64,000 nt of DNA from Bacillus sp. ISL-34 (GTDB lineage Bacteria > Bacillota > Bacilli > Bacillales > DSM-1321). Shown here in pieces: positions 35,532 through 44,691 of the stretch. The translations under genes were made by a program, and so were the position numbers. The number at the start of each line of letters is the position of its first letter. Within the stretch, counting starts at the first letter, position 1. The notes beneath the pieces are model-generated. The model made no database searches and had not been told where the DNA came from. It saw nothing but the letters and a program-made list of their open reading frames with translations. The stretch is from assembly GCF_018613325.1 (NCBI RefSeq), contig NZ_JAGGQJ010000005.1, positions 186,001-250,000 on the forward strand, in the 5' to 3' direction.

Positions 35532-37601
35532 TTAAGCGCGTTTCCAGTGACGGTGCTTGGCAATTGCCTCGATAAAGGCAGAACCGCTATTTTTATCCGT
35601 AACTGCTACAATGCCTGAGGCTGGATCATTGGAAACGATGCCTGCCTTCGATAAGATCTCGGCTCCTTCCATTCCCGCACCAATCGCTTTGAAATGATTG
35701 TAGGCTTCATCAACAAAGTAAATTGGTTCCTTGGATGCCTTTAAAGCATCGACACTCTCCTGGCCTCCTGCCACATATACAGCATCGAAAAGTACAGAAT
35801 CGGCTGTCAGGAATGTCTGATTCACCTCGACCTGCTGTCCTTTGGAACTTGTGATCACTCCACGATTATTACTGATGATTTCAGCCGTTATACCTGCCGA
35901 TTTAAATGATTCCAAGACTTGATTAACCTCTGAGCCATTGAAACCATCTGCAGCCAAGATTGCCACTTTTCTTGTAGCGGCCGTGTTCACTTTCATTTGC
36001 TCCTGGCTTAAGGCCGGAGAGACCAAATCCATTTTGACCTCACTCTTGTTGGCTGGAGGATTCACGCCCACTCCAATAGCGATCGTTTTAGCCAGTTCGA
36101 CATCTACATTGCTGAACATCTCGACAATTTGCTGCTGAATGTCCTTATTTTTCACTTTTCCCACTTCAAAGTGGAAAGCCTGTATAATATGCTCCTTCTC
36201 CACTTCCGTCATGCTATTCCAAAATAGTTTAGCCTGGCTGTAATGATCCTTGAAGCTTTCACTGCGTTGCCGGACCTTCCTGCCATCGACTTTTTCCTGG
36301 TGATGTGCATAGCCGCCTTCCTCTTTTGAAGCAGGTTCAGGAGAGTTGCCTGCAAGGGAATTTTTGTGGTAGCTGACCGGCCCTGGATTTATTGACATTC
36401 GGTGCATGCCATCACGCTGATTATTATGGACGGGGGCAACCGACCTATTGATCGGAAGCTCATGGAAGTTCGGTCCTCCCAATCGGGATAGCTGGGTATC
36501 GGTGTATGAGAATAAACGTCCCTGAAGCAGCGGATCATTCGAAAAATCAATACCCGGTACAACATGCCCCGGATGGAAAGCTATCTGTTCTGTCTCTGCA
36601 AAAAAGTTATCCGTATTTTGGTTCAAAACCATTTTTCCGATTATTTTCACCGGGATTTGTTCTTCCGGCCATAGTTTAGTAGGATCGAGGATATCAAAGT
36701 CGAATTTGAATTCATCTTCTTCCTTGATCATTTGCACGCCAAATTCAAATTCAGGATAATTTCCGGTATCTATCGCTTCCCACAGATCTTGGCGGTGAAA
36801 ATCAGGATTCTTCCCTGCAATTTTCTGTGCCTCATCCCATACAAGGGATTTAACTCCCAGTACAGGCTTCCAATGAAATTTAACGAAATGGGCCACGCCC
36901 TGTTCATTTACAAAACGGAATGTGTGGACACCAAACCCTTCCATCATCCGGAAGCTTCTCGGTATGGCCCTATCAGAAAGATGCCACATGACCATATGTG
37001 CCGTTTCTTCATTGTTGGCGACGAAGTCCCAAAAAGTATCATGGGCAGACGCTGCCTGAGGTATTTCATTATGAGGCTCCGGTTTAACCGCATGGATTAA
37101 ATCAGGGAACTTAATGGCATCCTGGATAAAAAATACCGGAATATTATTTCCGACCAAATCATAGTTTCCTTCCTCAGTATAAAACTTAGTGGAGAATCCC
37201 CTTACATCACGGACCGAGTCTGCCGATCCGCGGGAGCCTGCCACCGTGGAGTAACGAACGAATACTGGCGTCTTGACTGAAGGGTCTTGAAGAAACTTGG
37301 CTTTTGTATATTCGGTCATCGGTTCATATACCTGAAAATATCCATGCGCTCCAGATCCACGGGCATGGACAATGCGCTCAGGAATACGCTCATGGTCAAA
37401 ATGAGTCATTTTTTCACGGAAATGAAAGTCCTCCATCAAAGTTGGACCACGGGTTCCCGCTTTCAAAGAATGCTCATCCTCAGAAATACGCAAACCTTGG
37501 TTAGTCGTCATCTTTTTCCCATTGTCATCCACTCGATATTGATCCAACTGCCGCTGCTTACTTAGCTCATCGATTTTTCCGCTTTCATTTGCTTTTTTCA
37601 T
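35532..37601 (-). CDS. katE: Large-subunit catalase KatE (HPII type)
   Basis: A 689-residue clade 2 catalase that breaks down hydrogen peroxide. Heme-domain motifs: distal His in VHARGSGAHGYF near residue 79, Asn in VGNNIPVFFIQD near 152 and proximal Tyr in LFSYTDTQLSRLG near 364. The last 150 residues form the DJ-1/PfpI-like domain (KVAILAADGFNGSEV near 543), as expected for this clade. ATG 37601 lies 13 bases after GGAGG, which is far; a nine-codon reading frame starts in between (37585-37611). In Bacillus katE is a sigma-B general-stress gene, but I could not find a convincing sigma-B promoter here. Confidence 0.95.
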   Translation of the reverse strand: MKKANESGKIDELSKQRQLDQYRVDDNGKKMTTNQGLRISEDEHSLKAGTRGPTLMEDFHFREKMTHFDHERIPERIVHARGSGAHGYFQVYEPMTEYTKAKFLQDPSVKTPVFVRYSTVAGSRGSADSVRDVRGFSTKFYTEEGNYDLVGNNIPVFFIQDAIKFPDLIHAVKPEPHNEIPQAASAHDTFWDFVANNEETAHMVMWHLSDRAIPRSFRMMEGFGVHTFRFVNEQGVAHFVKFHWKPVLGVKSLVWDEAQKIAGKNPDFHRQDLWEAIDTGNYPEFEFGVQMIKEEDEFKFDFDILDPTKLWPEEQIPVKIIGKMVLNQNTDNFFAETEQIAFHPGHVVPGIDFSNDPLLQGRLFSYTDTQLSRLGGPNFHELPINRSVAPVHNNQRDGMHRMSINPGPVSYHKNSLAGNSPEPASKEEGGYAHHQEKVDGRKVRQRSESFKDHYSQAKLFWNSMTEVEKEHIIQAFHFEVGKVKNKDIQQQIVEMFSNVDVELAKTIAIGVGVNPPANKSEVKMDLVSPALSQEQMKVNTAATRKVAILAADGFNGSEVNQVLESFKSAGITAEIISNNRGVITSSKGQQVEVNQTFLTADSVLFDAVYVAGGQESVDALKASKEPIYFVDEAYNHFKAIGAGMEGAEILSKAGIVSNDPASGIVAVTDKNSGSAFIEAIAKHRHWKRA

Positions 37602-37745
37602 CCCTTTTCATTCCCCTCCAAGTCTAAGAATCCAGATTAAATCGTGTTGTATGTATTTATTGAGTCGAAATAATTGCATTATCCTTCCTCATATACCACT
37701 CTATTTTGACGGATAAACAGAATTCAGAAAAAGAATCTTCACGGT

Positions 37746-37819
37746 GTAGGATAGATTATTTTGATGTAGGTCGAATTCTTCCGGAAGTAGGTCGAATTAT
37801 GTCTGAGATAGGTTGAATT
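37746..37819. repeat. Degenerate 21-base tandem repeat
   Basis: Units GTAGGTCGAATT at 37766 and 37787, ATAGGTTGAATT at 37808 and a weaker GTAGGATAGATT at 37746, so the period is 20-21 bases. The minus strand reads as repeated NSTYxR heptads, but no credible gene contains them. Function unknown. Confidence 0.75.
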
Positions 37820-37820
37820 C

Positions 37821-37855
37821 TTCCCGTCCCCAGTTTTAAACAATGGGGACGGGAA
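37821..37855. other. Hairpin downstream of dbpA
   Basis: TTCCCGTCCCC pairs perfectly with GGGGACGGGAA across a 13-base loop. No T run follows on the minus strand, so it is probably not the main terminator. Confidence 0.6.
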
Positions 37856-37868
37856 GAAAAACATATAA

Positions 37869-37911
37869 AAAAGAAGCGGGAAGACCGATTTTCGCTCTTC
37901 CCGCTTCTTTT
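37869..37911 (-). terminator. Terminator after dbpA
   Basis: Perfect 16-base inverted repeat AAAAGAAGCGGGAAGA/TCTTCCCGCTTCTTTT, 12 bases past the stop; the stem ends in T residues on the minus strand. Confidence 0.9.
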
Positions 37912-37922
37912 CATTCAACACC

Positions 37923-39371
37923 TTAGTTCTTAAAGGCCTCTGAAACCTTCAAAAGCTTGCCTTTTACTTTCGTATTTTTCATCACTTTCAAGACAAGCGG
38001 TCCCTTTTCATTCAATATTTCCACATAAGAAACATTATCCTGGATTGTAATGATCCCGATGTCCTCTGCATTCACTCCATCAATCTTAGCGATGGTTCCG
38101 ACAAAGTCTACAGCCCTGAGTTTCTTTTTCTTACCGCCATTAAAATACAGCTTCATGATTTGTTTATTCAATTGTTCACTTTTATCTTTTTTGATCTTTG
38201 GACGAGCTTCCAGTTTCGCTTCGAATTCCATTTTTTTATTGGAGACTTCCTCTTTTGAAGGAACAGTCATCTTAGGGATTTCAAAACCGATATATCCTTG
38301 AATCTCAGCAAGGAATTTGTCTTCGTACGGCGTCACAAAAGTAATGGCTTTCCCTTTTTTACCGGCACGGCCCGTTCTTCCAGTTCGATGTACGTAACTT
38401 TCCTTTTCCAATGGCAGATCATAGTTAATCACGTGGGTAATATTATCGATGTCAATTCCACGTGCAGCAACATCTGTCGCAACCAAATAGCGGAATTCAC
38501 CTCTTCTGAATTCATTCATCACTGCAAGGCGATCTTCCTGAAGCATGCCGCCGTGAATCATATCACACGGATATTCCAGTTCCAGCAGCTGTTCACATAC
38601 TTGGTCCACCCTATCTTTCGTCCGGCAGAAAATGATGCAGCTATCGGGATTTTCCGTGATGGTGACGTCCCTAAGCAGGGAAAACTTATCATCTTCCTTC
38701 ACTTCAATAAGTGCATGTTCTATTTTCTCCGTCGTTAAACCCTTTGCTTTGATTTCAATATCCAAAGGATCTTTCATATATTGCTTGCATAGCTTTTTTA
38801 TACTCTCAGGTAACGTAGCAGAGAACAGCATGGTTACTCTATCTTTCGGAAGCTCTTTAATAATGGCTTCCACTTGTTCAATGAAGCCCATATTCAGCAT
38901 TTCATCCGCTTCATCAATAATTAAATGAGTTAAGCGTTCCAATACGAATGTCCCTTTCTCGATATGATCCAGAACACGCCCCGGAGTTCCAACGACTACA
39001 TGGCTTTTTTGTTTCAATTCCGCTTTTTGCAGTGCGAATGGATGTTTTCCATAAACCGCAGTAGCCTTTATCCTTTTAAATCTGCCAATATTCGTAATAT
39101 CCTCTTTTACCTGCACGGCAAGCTCACGTGTCGGTGTTAAAATAAGCGCCTGAGGCTTATTCTCCTCCCAATCGACCATTTCGCAGATCGGGATGCCGAA
39201 TGAAGCGGTCTTGCCACTTCCCGTTTGCGATTTAACGACAAGATCCCGCTTTTTCAGCGCCACTGGAATCACTTCACGCTGTACTTCGGTTGGACGTTGA
39301 TATCCCAAGCTTTCTAATGCCCTTACAATTTCATCGCTTAATGTATAATCAGTAAAACTCAATTCATTCAT
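37923..39371 (-). CDS. dbpA: ATP-dependent RNA helicase DbpA (YxiN type)
   Basis: A 482-residue DEAD-box helicase. Motifs in order: Q motif [13 protein letters not shown] near 24, Walker A SQTGSGKT near 48, PTRELA, DEAD in [10 protein letters not shown] near 150, SAT in LFSATLP near 183, and [13 protein letters not shown] near 325. The last 75 or so residues ([20 protein letters not shown] onward) form the DbpA RNA-binding domain that targets hairpin 92 of 23S rRNA. It assists 50S subunit assembly. It is a single gene with GAGG seven bases before ATG 39371; a TATAAT at 39445-39450 on the minus strand may be its -10. Confidence 0.94.
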   Translation of the reverse strand: MNELSFTDYTLSDEIVRALESLGYQRPTEVQREVIPVALKKRDLVVKSQTGSGKTASFGIPICEMVDWEENKPQALILTPTRELAVQVKEDITNIGRFKRIKATAVYGKHPFALQKAELKQKSHVVVGTPGRVLDHIEKGTFVLERLTHLIIDEADEMLNMGFIEQVEAIIKELPKDRVTMLFSATLPESIKKLCKQYMKDPLDIEIKAKGLTTEKIEHALIEVKEDDKFSLLRDVTITENPDSCIIFCRTKDRVDQVCEQLLELEYPCDMIHGGMLQEDRLAVMNEFRRGEFRYLVATDVAARGIDIDNITHVINYDLPLEKESYVHRTGRTGRAGKKGKAITFVTPYEDKFLAEIQGYIGFEIPKMTVPSKEEVSNKKMEFEAKLEARPKIKKDKSEQLNKQIMKLYFNGGKKKKLRAVDFVGTIAKIDGVNAEDIGIITIQDNVSYVEILNEKGPLVLKVMKNTKVKGKLLKVSEAFKN

Positions 39372-39665
39372 ATAACAGCCTCTTTTGTTGTTTAGTATGT
39401 TTCCTTATTCTTTCCATAATCGTAATTTCCTTATACAGAGTTCTATTATACGCGATATGCATCGATAAACCTTGTAATATCCAAATTCAATTCCCTTATT
39501 TCAATATAATGAAACGTCCGTCTTCATTAAAACAATGGTCATCAGGATCTTATGATCTGAGTTAATCAAAATGGACCCTGCTTCTTTCAATATGCTAAAA
39601 TATGTATGAAATTGCGGAAAATAGGGTGTAGATTCTAAACCGATGTCCAAAGGGAGTGCTGATTT

Positions 39666-39998
39666 ATGATAATCGTAACGAATAGAATCAGAGTCAAAAA
39701 AGGGATGGGTGCAGTCATGGCCCCGGGATTTACTGCACCAGGTCCACTTGATACTATGGAAGGCTTCGTAAAAGTTGAAGTATTATTGACGCAGAATTTG
39801 TCGGATTACGATGAACTGAGCGTTAATATGTACTGGGAAAACCTTGATAACTTTACTGCTTGGAGAAATAGCGATGCATTCAAAGCTGCACATAAACGGC
39901 CTGAACCAGGTTCCGGTGAAGCAAAAAAAGAATCTCCAATTCTAGGCAGCGAGCTTACAACGTATGAAGTCGCCTCGGTAAAGGAAATAGCGAAATAA
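39666..39998 (+). CDS. hmoA: Heme-degrading monooxygenase HmoA
   Basis: A 110-residue ABM-fold protein of the IsdG/HmoA type that opens the heme ring and releases iron. It resembles Bacillus HmoA: MIIVTNRIRVKKG at the start, METMEGF-like DTMEGFVKVEVLLTQN near residue 30, the Trp in MYWENLDNFTAW, and SDAFKAAHKRP with the family His near 76. The start overlaps AGGGAG upstream. I saw no clear Fur box in the 294 bases upstream, so iron control is not supported by sequence. Confidence 0.88.
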   Translation: MIIVTNRIRVKKGMGAVMAPGFTAPGPLDTMEGFVKVEVLLTQNLSDYDELSVNMYWENLDNFTAWRNSDAFKAAHKRPEPGSGEAKKESPILGSELTTYEVASVKEIAK

Positions 39999-40008
39999 TG
40001 AAATCACA

Positions 40009-40042
40009 AAAAAAGAGGCCGCAAAATATGCGCCTCTTTTTG
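40009..40042. terminator. Terminator between hmoA and rlmN
   Basis: AAAAAGAGGC pairs with GCCTCTTTTT; the genes converge, and T runs are present on both strands. Confidence 0.85.
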
Positions 40043-40060
40043 TTGTTTTCTCTTAGTGAC

Positions 40061-41128
40061 TTACTGGGCTTCAGCTTTCTTGATTTGTTTGCTTCTAAGC
40101 TGACCGCAAGCCGCATCAATATCCGTTCCATGTTCTTGGCGGATTTTGCAATTTACGCCTCTCTTTTTCAGCGTATCATAAAACGAGAGAACGGACTCTT
40201 TTTCACTTCTTTGGTATTGACTATGCTCATCTACAGGATTATATGGGATCAGGTTGACATAGAGGCGATGTTTTTTGTCCTCAAGAAGATTGGCGAGTTG
40301 CTCGGCTTCTTCTTGGTGGTCATTGACATCTTTCAACAGGATATATTCAATCGTAATTCTCCTATTCGTTTTCTCTAAATAATAATCAAGAGATTTCATC
40401 AATTTTTCTATCGGAATACCTCGGTTTATTTTCATGATCCGTGTCCTGAGTTCATTATTCGGCGCATGCAATGAGATGGCCAGATTCACCTGTAATTGAG
40501 TATCGGTGAATTCATAAATCTTATTGGCAAGACCGCTCGTCGAAACAGTAATGCGCCTAGCAGCGATGGCAAGGCCCTTATGGTCCATGAGCACCTTCAA
40601 AAAGTCTATCATATTTTCAAAGTTATCGAACGGTTCGCCAATTCCCATTACAACAACATGGCTTACAACATCCCCTTGATCCAATTTATCCAGATGCAGT
40701 TGAACGTTCATGATTTGTTCCACTATTTCCCCGCTGGATAAATCACGGCTTTTGGCCAATAATCCACTTGCACAGAAACTGCAGCCAATATTGCAGCCCA
40801 CTTGGGTGGTGACACAAACCGAAATTCCGTATTTATGTCTCATCATAACCGTTTCGATAAGGTTTCCATCCTGTAATTTAAACAGAAACTTGATCGTACC
40901 ATCCGCTGATTCTTGCTTAACGTGCTCAGTCAAGGTCTGGATGACAAAGTGCTCTTCAAGTAATTTTATGCAGTCTTTATTAACATCTGTCATTTCAGAG
41001 AAATTCGTCACACGTGTTCTATAAAGCCACTCCCAAACTTGGGAAGCTCTGAATTTTTTATGGCCATGGTCCGAAAGCCATGCTGTCAATTGTTCGAATG
41101 TTAAACCATAAATGGACTCTTTATTCAT
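40061..41128 (-). CDS. rlmN: RlmN-family 23S rRNA (A2503-C2) methyltransferase
   Basis: A 355-residue radical-SAM methylase. The cluster motif is CNIGCSFC near residue 114, the GEPFDN region binds SAM near 165, and the C-terminal DIDAACGQL holds the catalytic Cys. Methylation at A2503 of 23S rRNA, and of some tRNAs at A37, tunes decoding. The sequence after the cluster reads [18 protein letters not shown] rather than the CASTLGG of the prpC-linked Bacillus RlmN, so this may be a second, lactobacillus-like copy. ATG 41128 has GAGGG upstream. Confidence 0.9.
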   Translation of the reverse strand: MNKESIYGLTFEQLTAWLSDHGHKKFRASQVWEWLYRTRVTNFSEMTDVNKDCIKLLEEHFVIQTLTEHVKQESADGTIKFLFKLQDGNLIETVMMRHKYGISVCVTTQVGCNIGCSFCASGLLAKSRDLSSGEIVEQIMNVQLHLDKLDQGDVVSHVVVMGIGEPFDNFENMIDFLKVLMDHKGLAIAARRITVSTSGLANKIYEFTDTQLQVNLAISLHAPNNELRTRIMKINRGIPIEKLMKSLDYYLEKTNRRITIEYILLKDVNDHQEEAEQLANLLEDKKHRLYVNLIPYNPVDEHSQYQRSEKESVLSFYDTLKKRGVNCKIRQEHGTDIDAACGQLRSKQIKKAEAQ

Positions 41129-41209
41129 TCGTTACCCTCTTTTCATTACAATAAGATTTAATATGTTAACCCATTATCGGTTACGGGGAATTCCCGGGAA
41201 TCAGTTCTA

Positions 41210-41689
41210 TCATTTATGATATGGTTCATTTCTATTTATCCGAAAAGCCCGATATATTTGCTCCACTAAAACCAGCTTCATTAATTGATGGGGAAAGGTC
41301 ATTTTCGAGAAGGAAAGGGCATAATCACTTCTTGATAACACCTCGGTGCCAAGCCCAAGCGACCCGCCAATAATAAAGGCAATTTTACTCTTTCCATAAG
41401 TGGCGAGCTGATCCATATGAGTGGCCAGCTGCTCTGAAGTAAGCTGTTTTCCATCGATTTCAAGCGTTATTACGTAGGTGTCCGGGCTGACTTTGGCCAG
41501 GATTCGTTCACCCTCCTTTTGCTTTACAATGTCCATGTCCGCTGCACTCAGGTTCTCCGGAGCTTTTTCATCCGGCACTTCAACAAGTTCTATATTAGCA
41601 TAGGCGCTTAACCTTTTTGTATATTCAGCAATTCCTTGCTTTAAGTATTTTTCCTTTAGCTTGCCAACAGTAATAATCGTTATTTTCAT
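41210..41689 (-). CDS. rlmH: 23S rRNA pseudouridine-1915 N3-methyltransferase RlmH
   Basis: A 159-residue SPOUT methyltransferase, full length for the family. [21 protein letters not shown] starts the protein, the knot region reads [10 protein letters not shown] near residue 104 and the C terminus is [13 protein letters not shown]. It methylates the modified base at position 1915 in helix 69 of 23S rRNA. It is transcribed alone, with no close upstream gene. Confidence 0.96.
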   Translation of the reverse strand: MKITIITVGKLKEKYLKQGIAEYTKRLSAYANIELVEVPDEKAPENLSAADMDIVKQKEGERILAKVSPDTYVITLEIDGKQLTSEQLATHMDQLATYGKSKIAFIIGGSLGLGTEVLSRSDYALSFSKMTFPHQLMKLVLVEQIYRAFRINRNEPYHK

Positions 41690-41802
41690 ATAAAACCTCT
41701 AGCTTTCATTATGTTTTTACTATCAATTGTTGGATTTGCCTACCTATTATCATACCTTACAGTGACCTATAAGCAAAACAAGCATATCCTTTCCAATTTT
41801 TT

Positions 41803-41839
41803 AAAAATAAAAACCGCTGCCCCTGAAAGCGGCAACGGT
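41803..41839 (-). terminator. Terminator after the CxxH/CxxC gene
   Basis: On the minus strand ACCGTTGCC pairs with GGCAGCGGT (one wobble) and is followed by TTTTATTTTT. The flanking 41690-41802 and 41840-42000 show no gene. Confidence 0.8.
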
Positions 41840-42001
41840 AACTTTCATTTTTTTTAATGTATATTGAAGAAATTGGGCTGGACTTAGGTAGGATCCGATA
41901 AAGAATTATGGTTGATTATTCGTACAACCAAAAGCTTGATCTAAACAATTCCACCAGCCGCTTAATTATTCGGAAAATGTTAAGAACAGGTTACAAACAT
42001 G

Positions 42002-42044
42002 TTATCCACAAAAGTTATCCACATATCCACAAATTCTATCCACA
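42002..42044 (+). promoter_or_regulatory. DnaA-box cluster, left part (four boxes)
   Basis: Perfect TTATCCACA at 42002-42010 and 42015-42023, then ATATCCACA at 42023-42031 and CTATCCACA at 42036-42044, all in one orientation. Two boxes are exact matches to the consensus and two differ by one base. Confidence 0.75.
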
Positions 42045-42059
42045 TCTTGTATGGGAATA

Positions 42060-42221
42060 TTAGTTCCCTACTAGATATATTGCCACGTTTCGACAATATT
42101 CACAGGTTGTTGATAACTGATTTTCTTCGGAAACCAGCGTTAAAACAGGATAGGTTTCACATTCGTATACCACTTCATCCAGCGCCATGTCCACGTGTTC
42201 CTGACAGCAATATAATTTCAT
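42060..42221 (-). CDS. CxxH/CxxC zinc-binding-type small protein
   Basis: A 53-residue protein with CCQEH near the N terminus and CEYC near residue 40, which together could bind one zinc ion. It matches the small CxxH/CxxC family found between rlmH and htrC in many Bacillus; its function is unknown. ATG 42221 has GGAG nine bases upstream; an upstream GTG at 42242 lacks a site. It lies between two groups of DnaA boxes and is followed by a terminator at 41803-41839. Confidence 0.8.
   Translation of the reverse strand: MKLYCCQEHVDMALDEVVYECETYPVLTLVSEENQLSTTCEYCRNVAIYLVGN
42108..42116 (-). promoter_or_regulatory. DnaA-box variant inside the CxxH/CxxC gene
   Basis: TTATCAACA on the minus strand, one base from consensus. 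Confidence 0.45.
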
Positions 42222-42270
42222 CTTTCTTATCTCCTTTCCCACTCATTATTCCCAGTACTTCTATTCCCAA

Positions 42271-42316
42271 TTATCCACAAGTTACTTGAGATCCTTAACT
42301 TCAGTATATATCCACA
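42271..42316 (+). promoter_or_regulatory. DnaA-box cluster, right part (two boxes)
   Basis: Perfect TTATCCACA at 42271-42279 and ATATCCACA at 42308-42316, same orientation as the left part. Confidence 0.65.
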
Positions 42317-42357
42317 GGTAATCGTAACAAAAAATAAGAAAATCGCAAGGAAATAGA

Positions 42358-42393
42358 AAGGACAGGAGGCATTTTCTGCCCCCTGTCCTTTTG
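42358..42393 (-). terminator. Terminator after htrC
   Basis: AAAGGACAG..GGCA pairs with TGCC..CTGTCCTTT, directly after the htrC stop. Confidence 0.85.
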
Positions 42394-42397
42394 TGCT

Positions 42398-43618
42398 TTA
42401 AATTTCGCTGCTTGAAAGCGTGACTTCCGTAGTTTCTTTCTTTCCGTCACGGTAATAAGTGATTTTAACTTTATCACCGACTTGTTTTTCATTGTAAAGA
42501 TATTTTCTTAATTCCACGACATCATGGATTTTTTCATTATCCATTCCAACTACGACGTCAAATTCCTTCAATCCTGCCTTGGATGCTGGAGAGTTGCTTT
42601 GAACGCCTGTTATTGCAACGCCAGAGGTAACTTTCCTTGGCAGCTTCAATGTATTTTGTTGATGATATTGGGATATTTCTTCTACAGATGCCAAGTTCAC
42701 ACCCAAGAAGGCACGTTTCACTTCACCAAATTCCTCTATATCATTAATAATCGGTATAACTGAATCGATTGGGATGGAAAGACCGATTCCTTCCACTGCA
42801 TTTTCTGCAATCTTCATTGAATTTATTCCGATGACCTGCCCTGACATATTAACGAGTGCCCCCCCGCTGTTACCTGGATTAATCGCCGCATCGGTCTGGA
42901 TGACCTCCGCATTCCAATCCACTTGGCCGTCCTCATTGATATCCACCTCTATCGTGCGTTCCACACCGGAGATGATCCCTTGTGTGATCGATCCAGAGAA
43001 TTGAAGGCCTAATGGATTACCAATTGCAATTACGGGCTCACCAGGTTTCAATTTGTAGGATTTTCCGAATTCTGCAATGGTCTTGATTTTATCACCATTG
43101 ACGACAATGACGGCTAAATCTGTCCATGGGTCACTGCCTTGTAGTTCAGCTGGCAATTTAGTGCCATCACTTAATGTCACTTCCAGTTCATTAGCGCCTT
43201 CAATGACGTGATTATTCGTGACGATATAGGCCTTGCCGCCATCTTTTTTGTAGACGACACCAGAACCAGTGCCGGCTTCTGCGGAACTGTCCTCTGCGTT
43301 GCTCCCTTGGCCCCAGAAGTTCGTTTCCTGAATGTTAGTGATGCCGACCACTGCGTCGCTGGCTTTATCAACGGCATTGGTGACGGCACTCGTTACATCA
43401 ACAGTAAGGTTTTGCTGAGCCTGCTCCGTGGACTCACTTCCCGTTGATTTTTCCGTTGTAATTTCGTTATCCTCGTTATTTAACAGTCCACTTCCCGGAA
43501 AGGCTAATAAAATAAGTAAGGCCCCGATAATGGCGCCCCCCAAGCCTGCTAGAAAATAGCTCGTATGGCTCTTTTTCCTTTTATTTTGGTTCTCATCATT
43601 CTGATCATAATAACCCAA
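42398..43618 (-). CDS. htrC: Membrane-anchored HtrA-like serine protease (HtrC/YycK type)
   Basis: A 406-residue trypsin-like protease with a PDZ domain. A cytoplasmic basic N terminus and one membrane helix (about 20-42) are followed by the protease domain: catalytic His in TNNHVIEG, Asp in DPWTDLAVI and Ser in NPGNSGGALV. The PDZ domain spans about 310-400 (SGVAITGVQSNSPASKAGL). It degrades damaged proteins outside the membrane. Its place downstream of walJ fits htrC; the other Bacillus homologues (htrA, htrB) lie elsewhere. Between it and walJ is a terminator, so it has its own promoter. Confidence 0.92.
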   Translation of the reverse strand: MGYYDQNDENQNKRKKSHTSYFLAGLGGAIIGALLILLAFPGSGLLNNEDNEITTEKSTGSESTEQAQQNLTVDVTSAVTNAVDKASDAVVGITNIQETNFWGQGSNAEDSSAEAGTGSGVVYKKDGGKAYIVTNNHVIEGANELEVTLSDGTKLPAELQGSDPWTDLAVIVVNGDKIKTIAEFGKSYKLKPGEPVIAIGNPLGLQFSGSITQGIISGVERTIEVDINEDGQVDWNAEVIQTDAAINPGNSGGALVNMSGQVIGINSMKIAENAVEGIGLSIPIDSVIPIINDIEEFGEVKRAFLGVNLASVEEISQYHQQNTLKLPRKVTSGVAITGVQSNSPASKAGLKEFDVVVGMDNEKIHDVVELRKYLYNEKQVGDKVKITYYRDGKKETTEVTLSSSEI

Positions 43619-43850
43619 GACCGCCCCATCCTCTCATTTTAGGAATGAATTATAGCAATTCTATTGTTTGGTATCCTCCCTCAATTATACTCAATTACCG
43701 AAATTTTTCTAAAAAAATGCATGCTTTTATTTATGGTGAAACTTAAAATTGTCTAGTATCAGCCATTTTTCTTTTACCTATACAGTTCTAACCAAACGAT
43801 ACCCCTTTTAACCCGTTTCGTAACTTACGAAGCGAAATTTTAAAAAAATA

Positions 43851-43888
43851 AAAAGGAATGAACAAGGTATCCCTCATCCATTCCTTTT
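43851..43888 (-). terminator. Terminator of the wal operon
   Basis: AAAAGGAATG pairs with CATTCCTTTT just past walJ; the 43619-43850 gap otherwise shows no gene. Confidence 0.8.
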
Positions 43889-43890
43889 AT

Positions 43891-44685
43891 TTATAATGTA
43901 ACAAGTTCCGTTGGTTTTTTCGGGTCAGTATCATATAAGGAAAATTGTTCACCTACGATAATCCCCTTTGTCTTTAACGTTTGTTCCACCGACATTCTTG
44001 CTAGATCCTTCATATTGTTATCAAGGCTTAAGTGGGCCAGGTAAATCCGCTTGGTCTTATCACCGGCCACTTCACTCATTGCAAGGGCGGCGTCTTCATT
44101 ACAAACATGTCCGACATCACTTAAAATCCGGCGCTTGATGCTCCATGGATATTTTCCCATCCTCAGCATGGACACATCATGGTTACTTTCAAATACATAA
44201 GCATCGGCATTCGAGATGATTCCTTTCATCCGATCGCTTACGTACCCTGTATCGGTAATGACCACAAGTTTCTTATCTTCATGATGAAAGACGTAAAACA
44301 TCGGCTCTGCGGCATCATGTGAAACGCCAAAAGATTCTATATTAAGGCTGCCGAACGTTTTGACCTGTTCCATTTCAAATGTGAATTTTTGTTCGGTTGC
44401 AATTTCACCGATTGATCGATCCATGGCGTTCCATGTTTTTGCATTCGCATATATCGGGAGTTTATGTTTTCTGGCTACCACGCCAAGACCTTTAATATGG
44501 TCGCTGTGTTCATGGGTAACAAGGATGCCGGATAGCTTCGACATATCACGGCCAATATCCTGAAACAATGCTTCGAGGGCTTTACCGCTTAAGCCTGCAT
44601 CGACAAGGAATGATTGATCCTCCGTTTCCACGAAAAAGGCATTTCCTGTACTCCCGCTTGCGAGAACACTAAAATGCATTGTCAT
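43891..44685 (-). CDS. walJ: Metallo-beta-lactamase fold protein WalJ (YycJ)
   Basis: A 264-residue MBL-fold hydrolase, same length as Bacillus YycJ. Metal-binding [12 protein letters not shown] near residue 57, TDTGYVSD near 140, ESNHD near 160 and a later His in LAHLSLDNN. It is the last gene of the walRKHIJ operon. YycJ homologues are linked to coordination of cell division with DNA replication or to DNA repair as a 5'-exonuclease; the exact role is unsettled. ATG 44685 has GGAG nine bases upstream, seven bases after walI. Confidence 0.95.
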   Translation of the reverse strand: MTMHFSVLASGSTGNAFFVETEDQSFLVDAGLSGKALEALFQDIGRDMSKLSGILVTHEHSDHIKGLGVVARKHKLPIYANAKTWNAMDRSIGEIATEQKFTFEMEQVKTFGSLNIESFGVSHDAAEPMFYVFHHEDKKLVVITDTGYVSDRMKGIISNADAYVFESNHDVSMLRMGKYPWSIKRRILSDVGHVCNEDAALAMSEVAGDKTKRIYLAHLSLDNNMKDLARMSVEQTLKTKGIIVGEQFSLYDTDPKKPTELVTL

Positions 44686-44691
44686 CTATAC

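Noticed and set aside
37602-37745. Sigma-B promoter upstream of katE
   Set aside because: I looked for GTTTAA and GGGWAW with 12-15 base spacing and found no acceptable pair.
37739-37921. 60-codon minus-strand frame encoding NSTYxR repeats
   Set aside because: It starts with GTG inside the dbpA terminator, lacks a ribosome site and is explained by the 21-base DNA repeat.
39372-39665. Fur box upstream of hmoA
   Set aside because: No stretch approached the TGATAATGATTATCA pattern.
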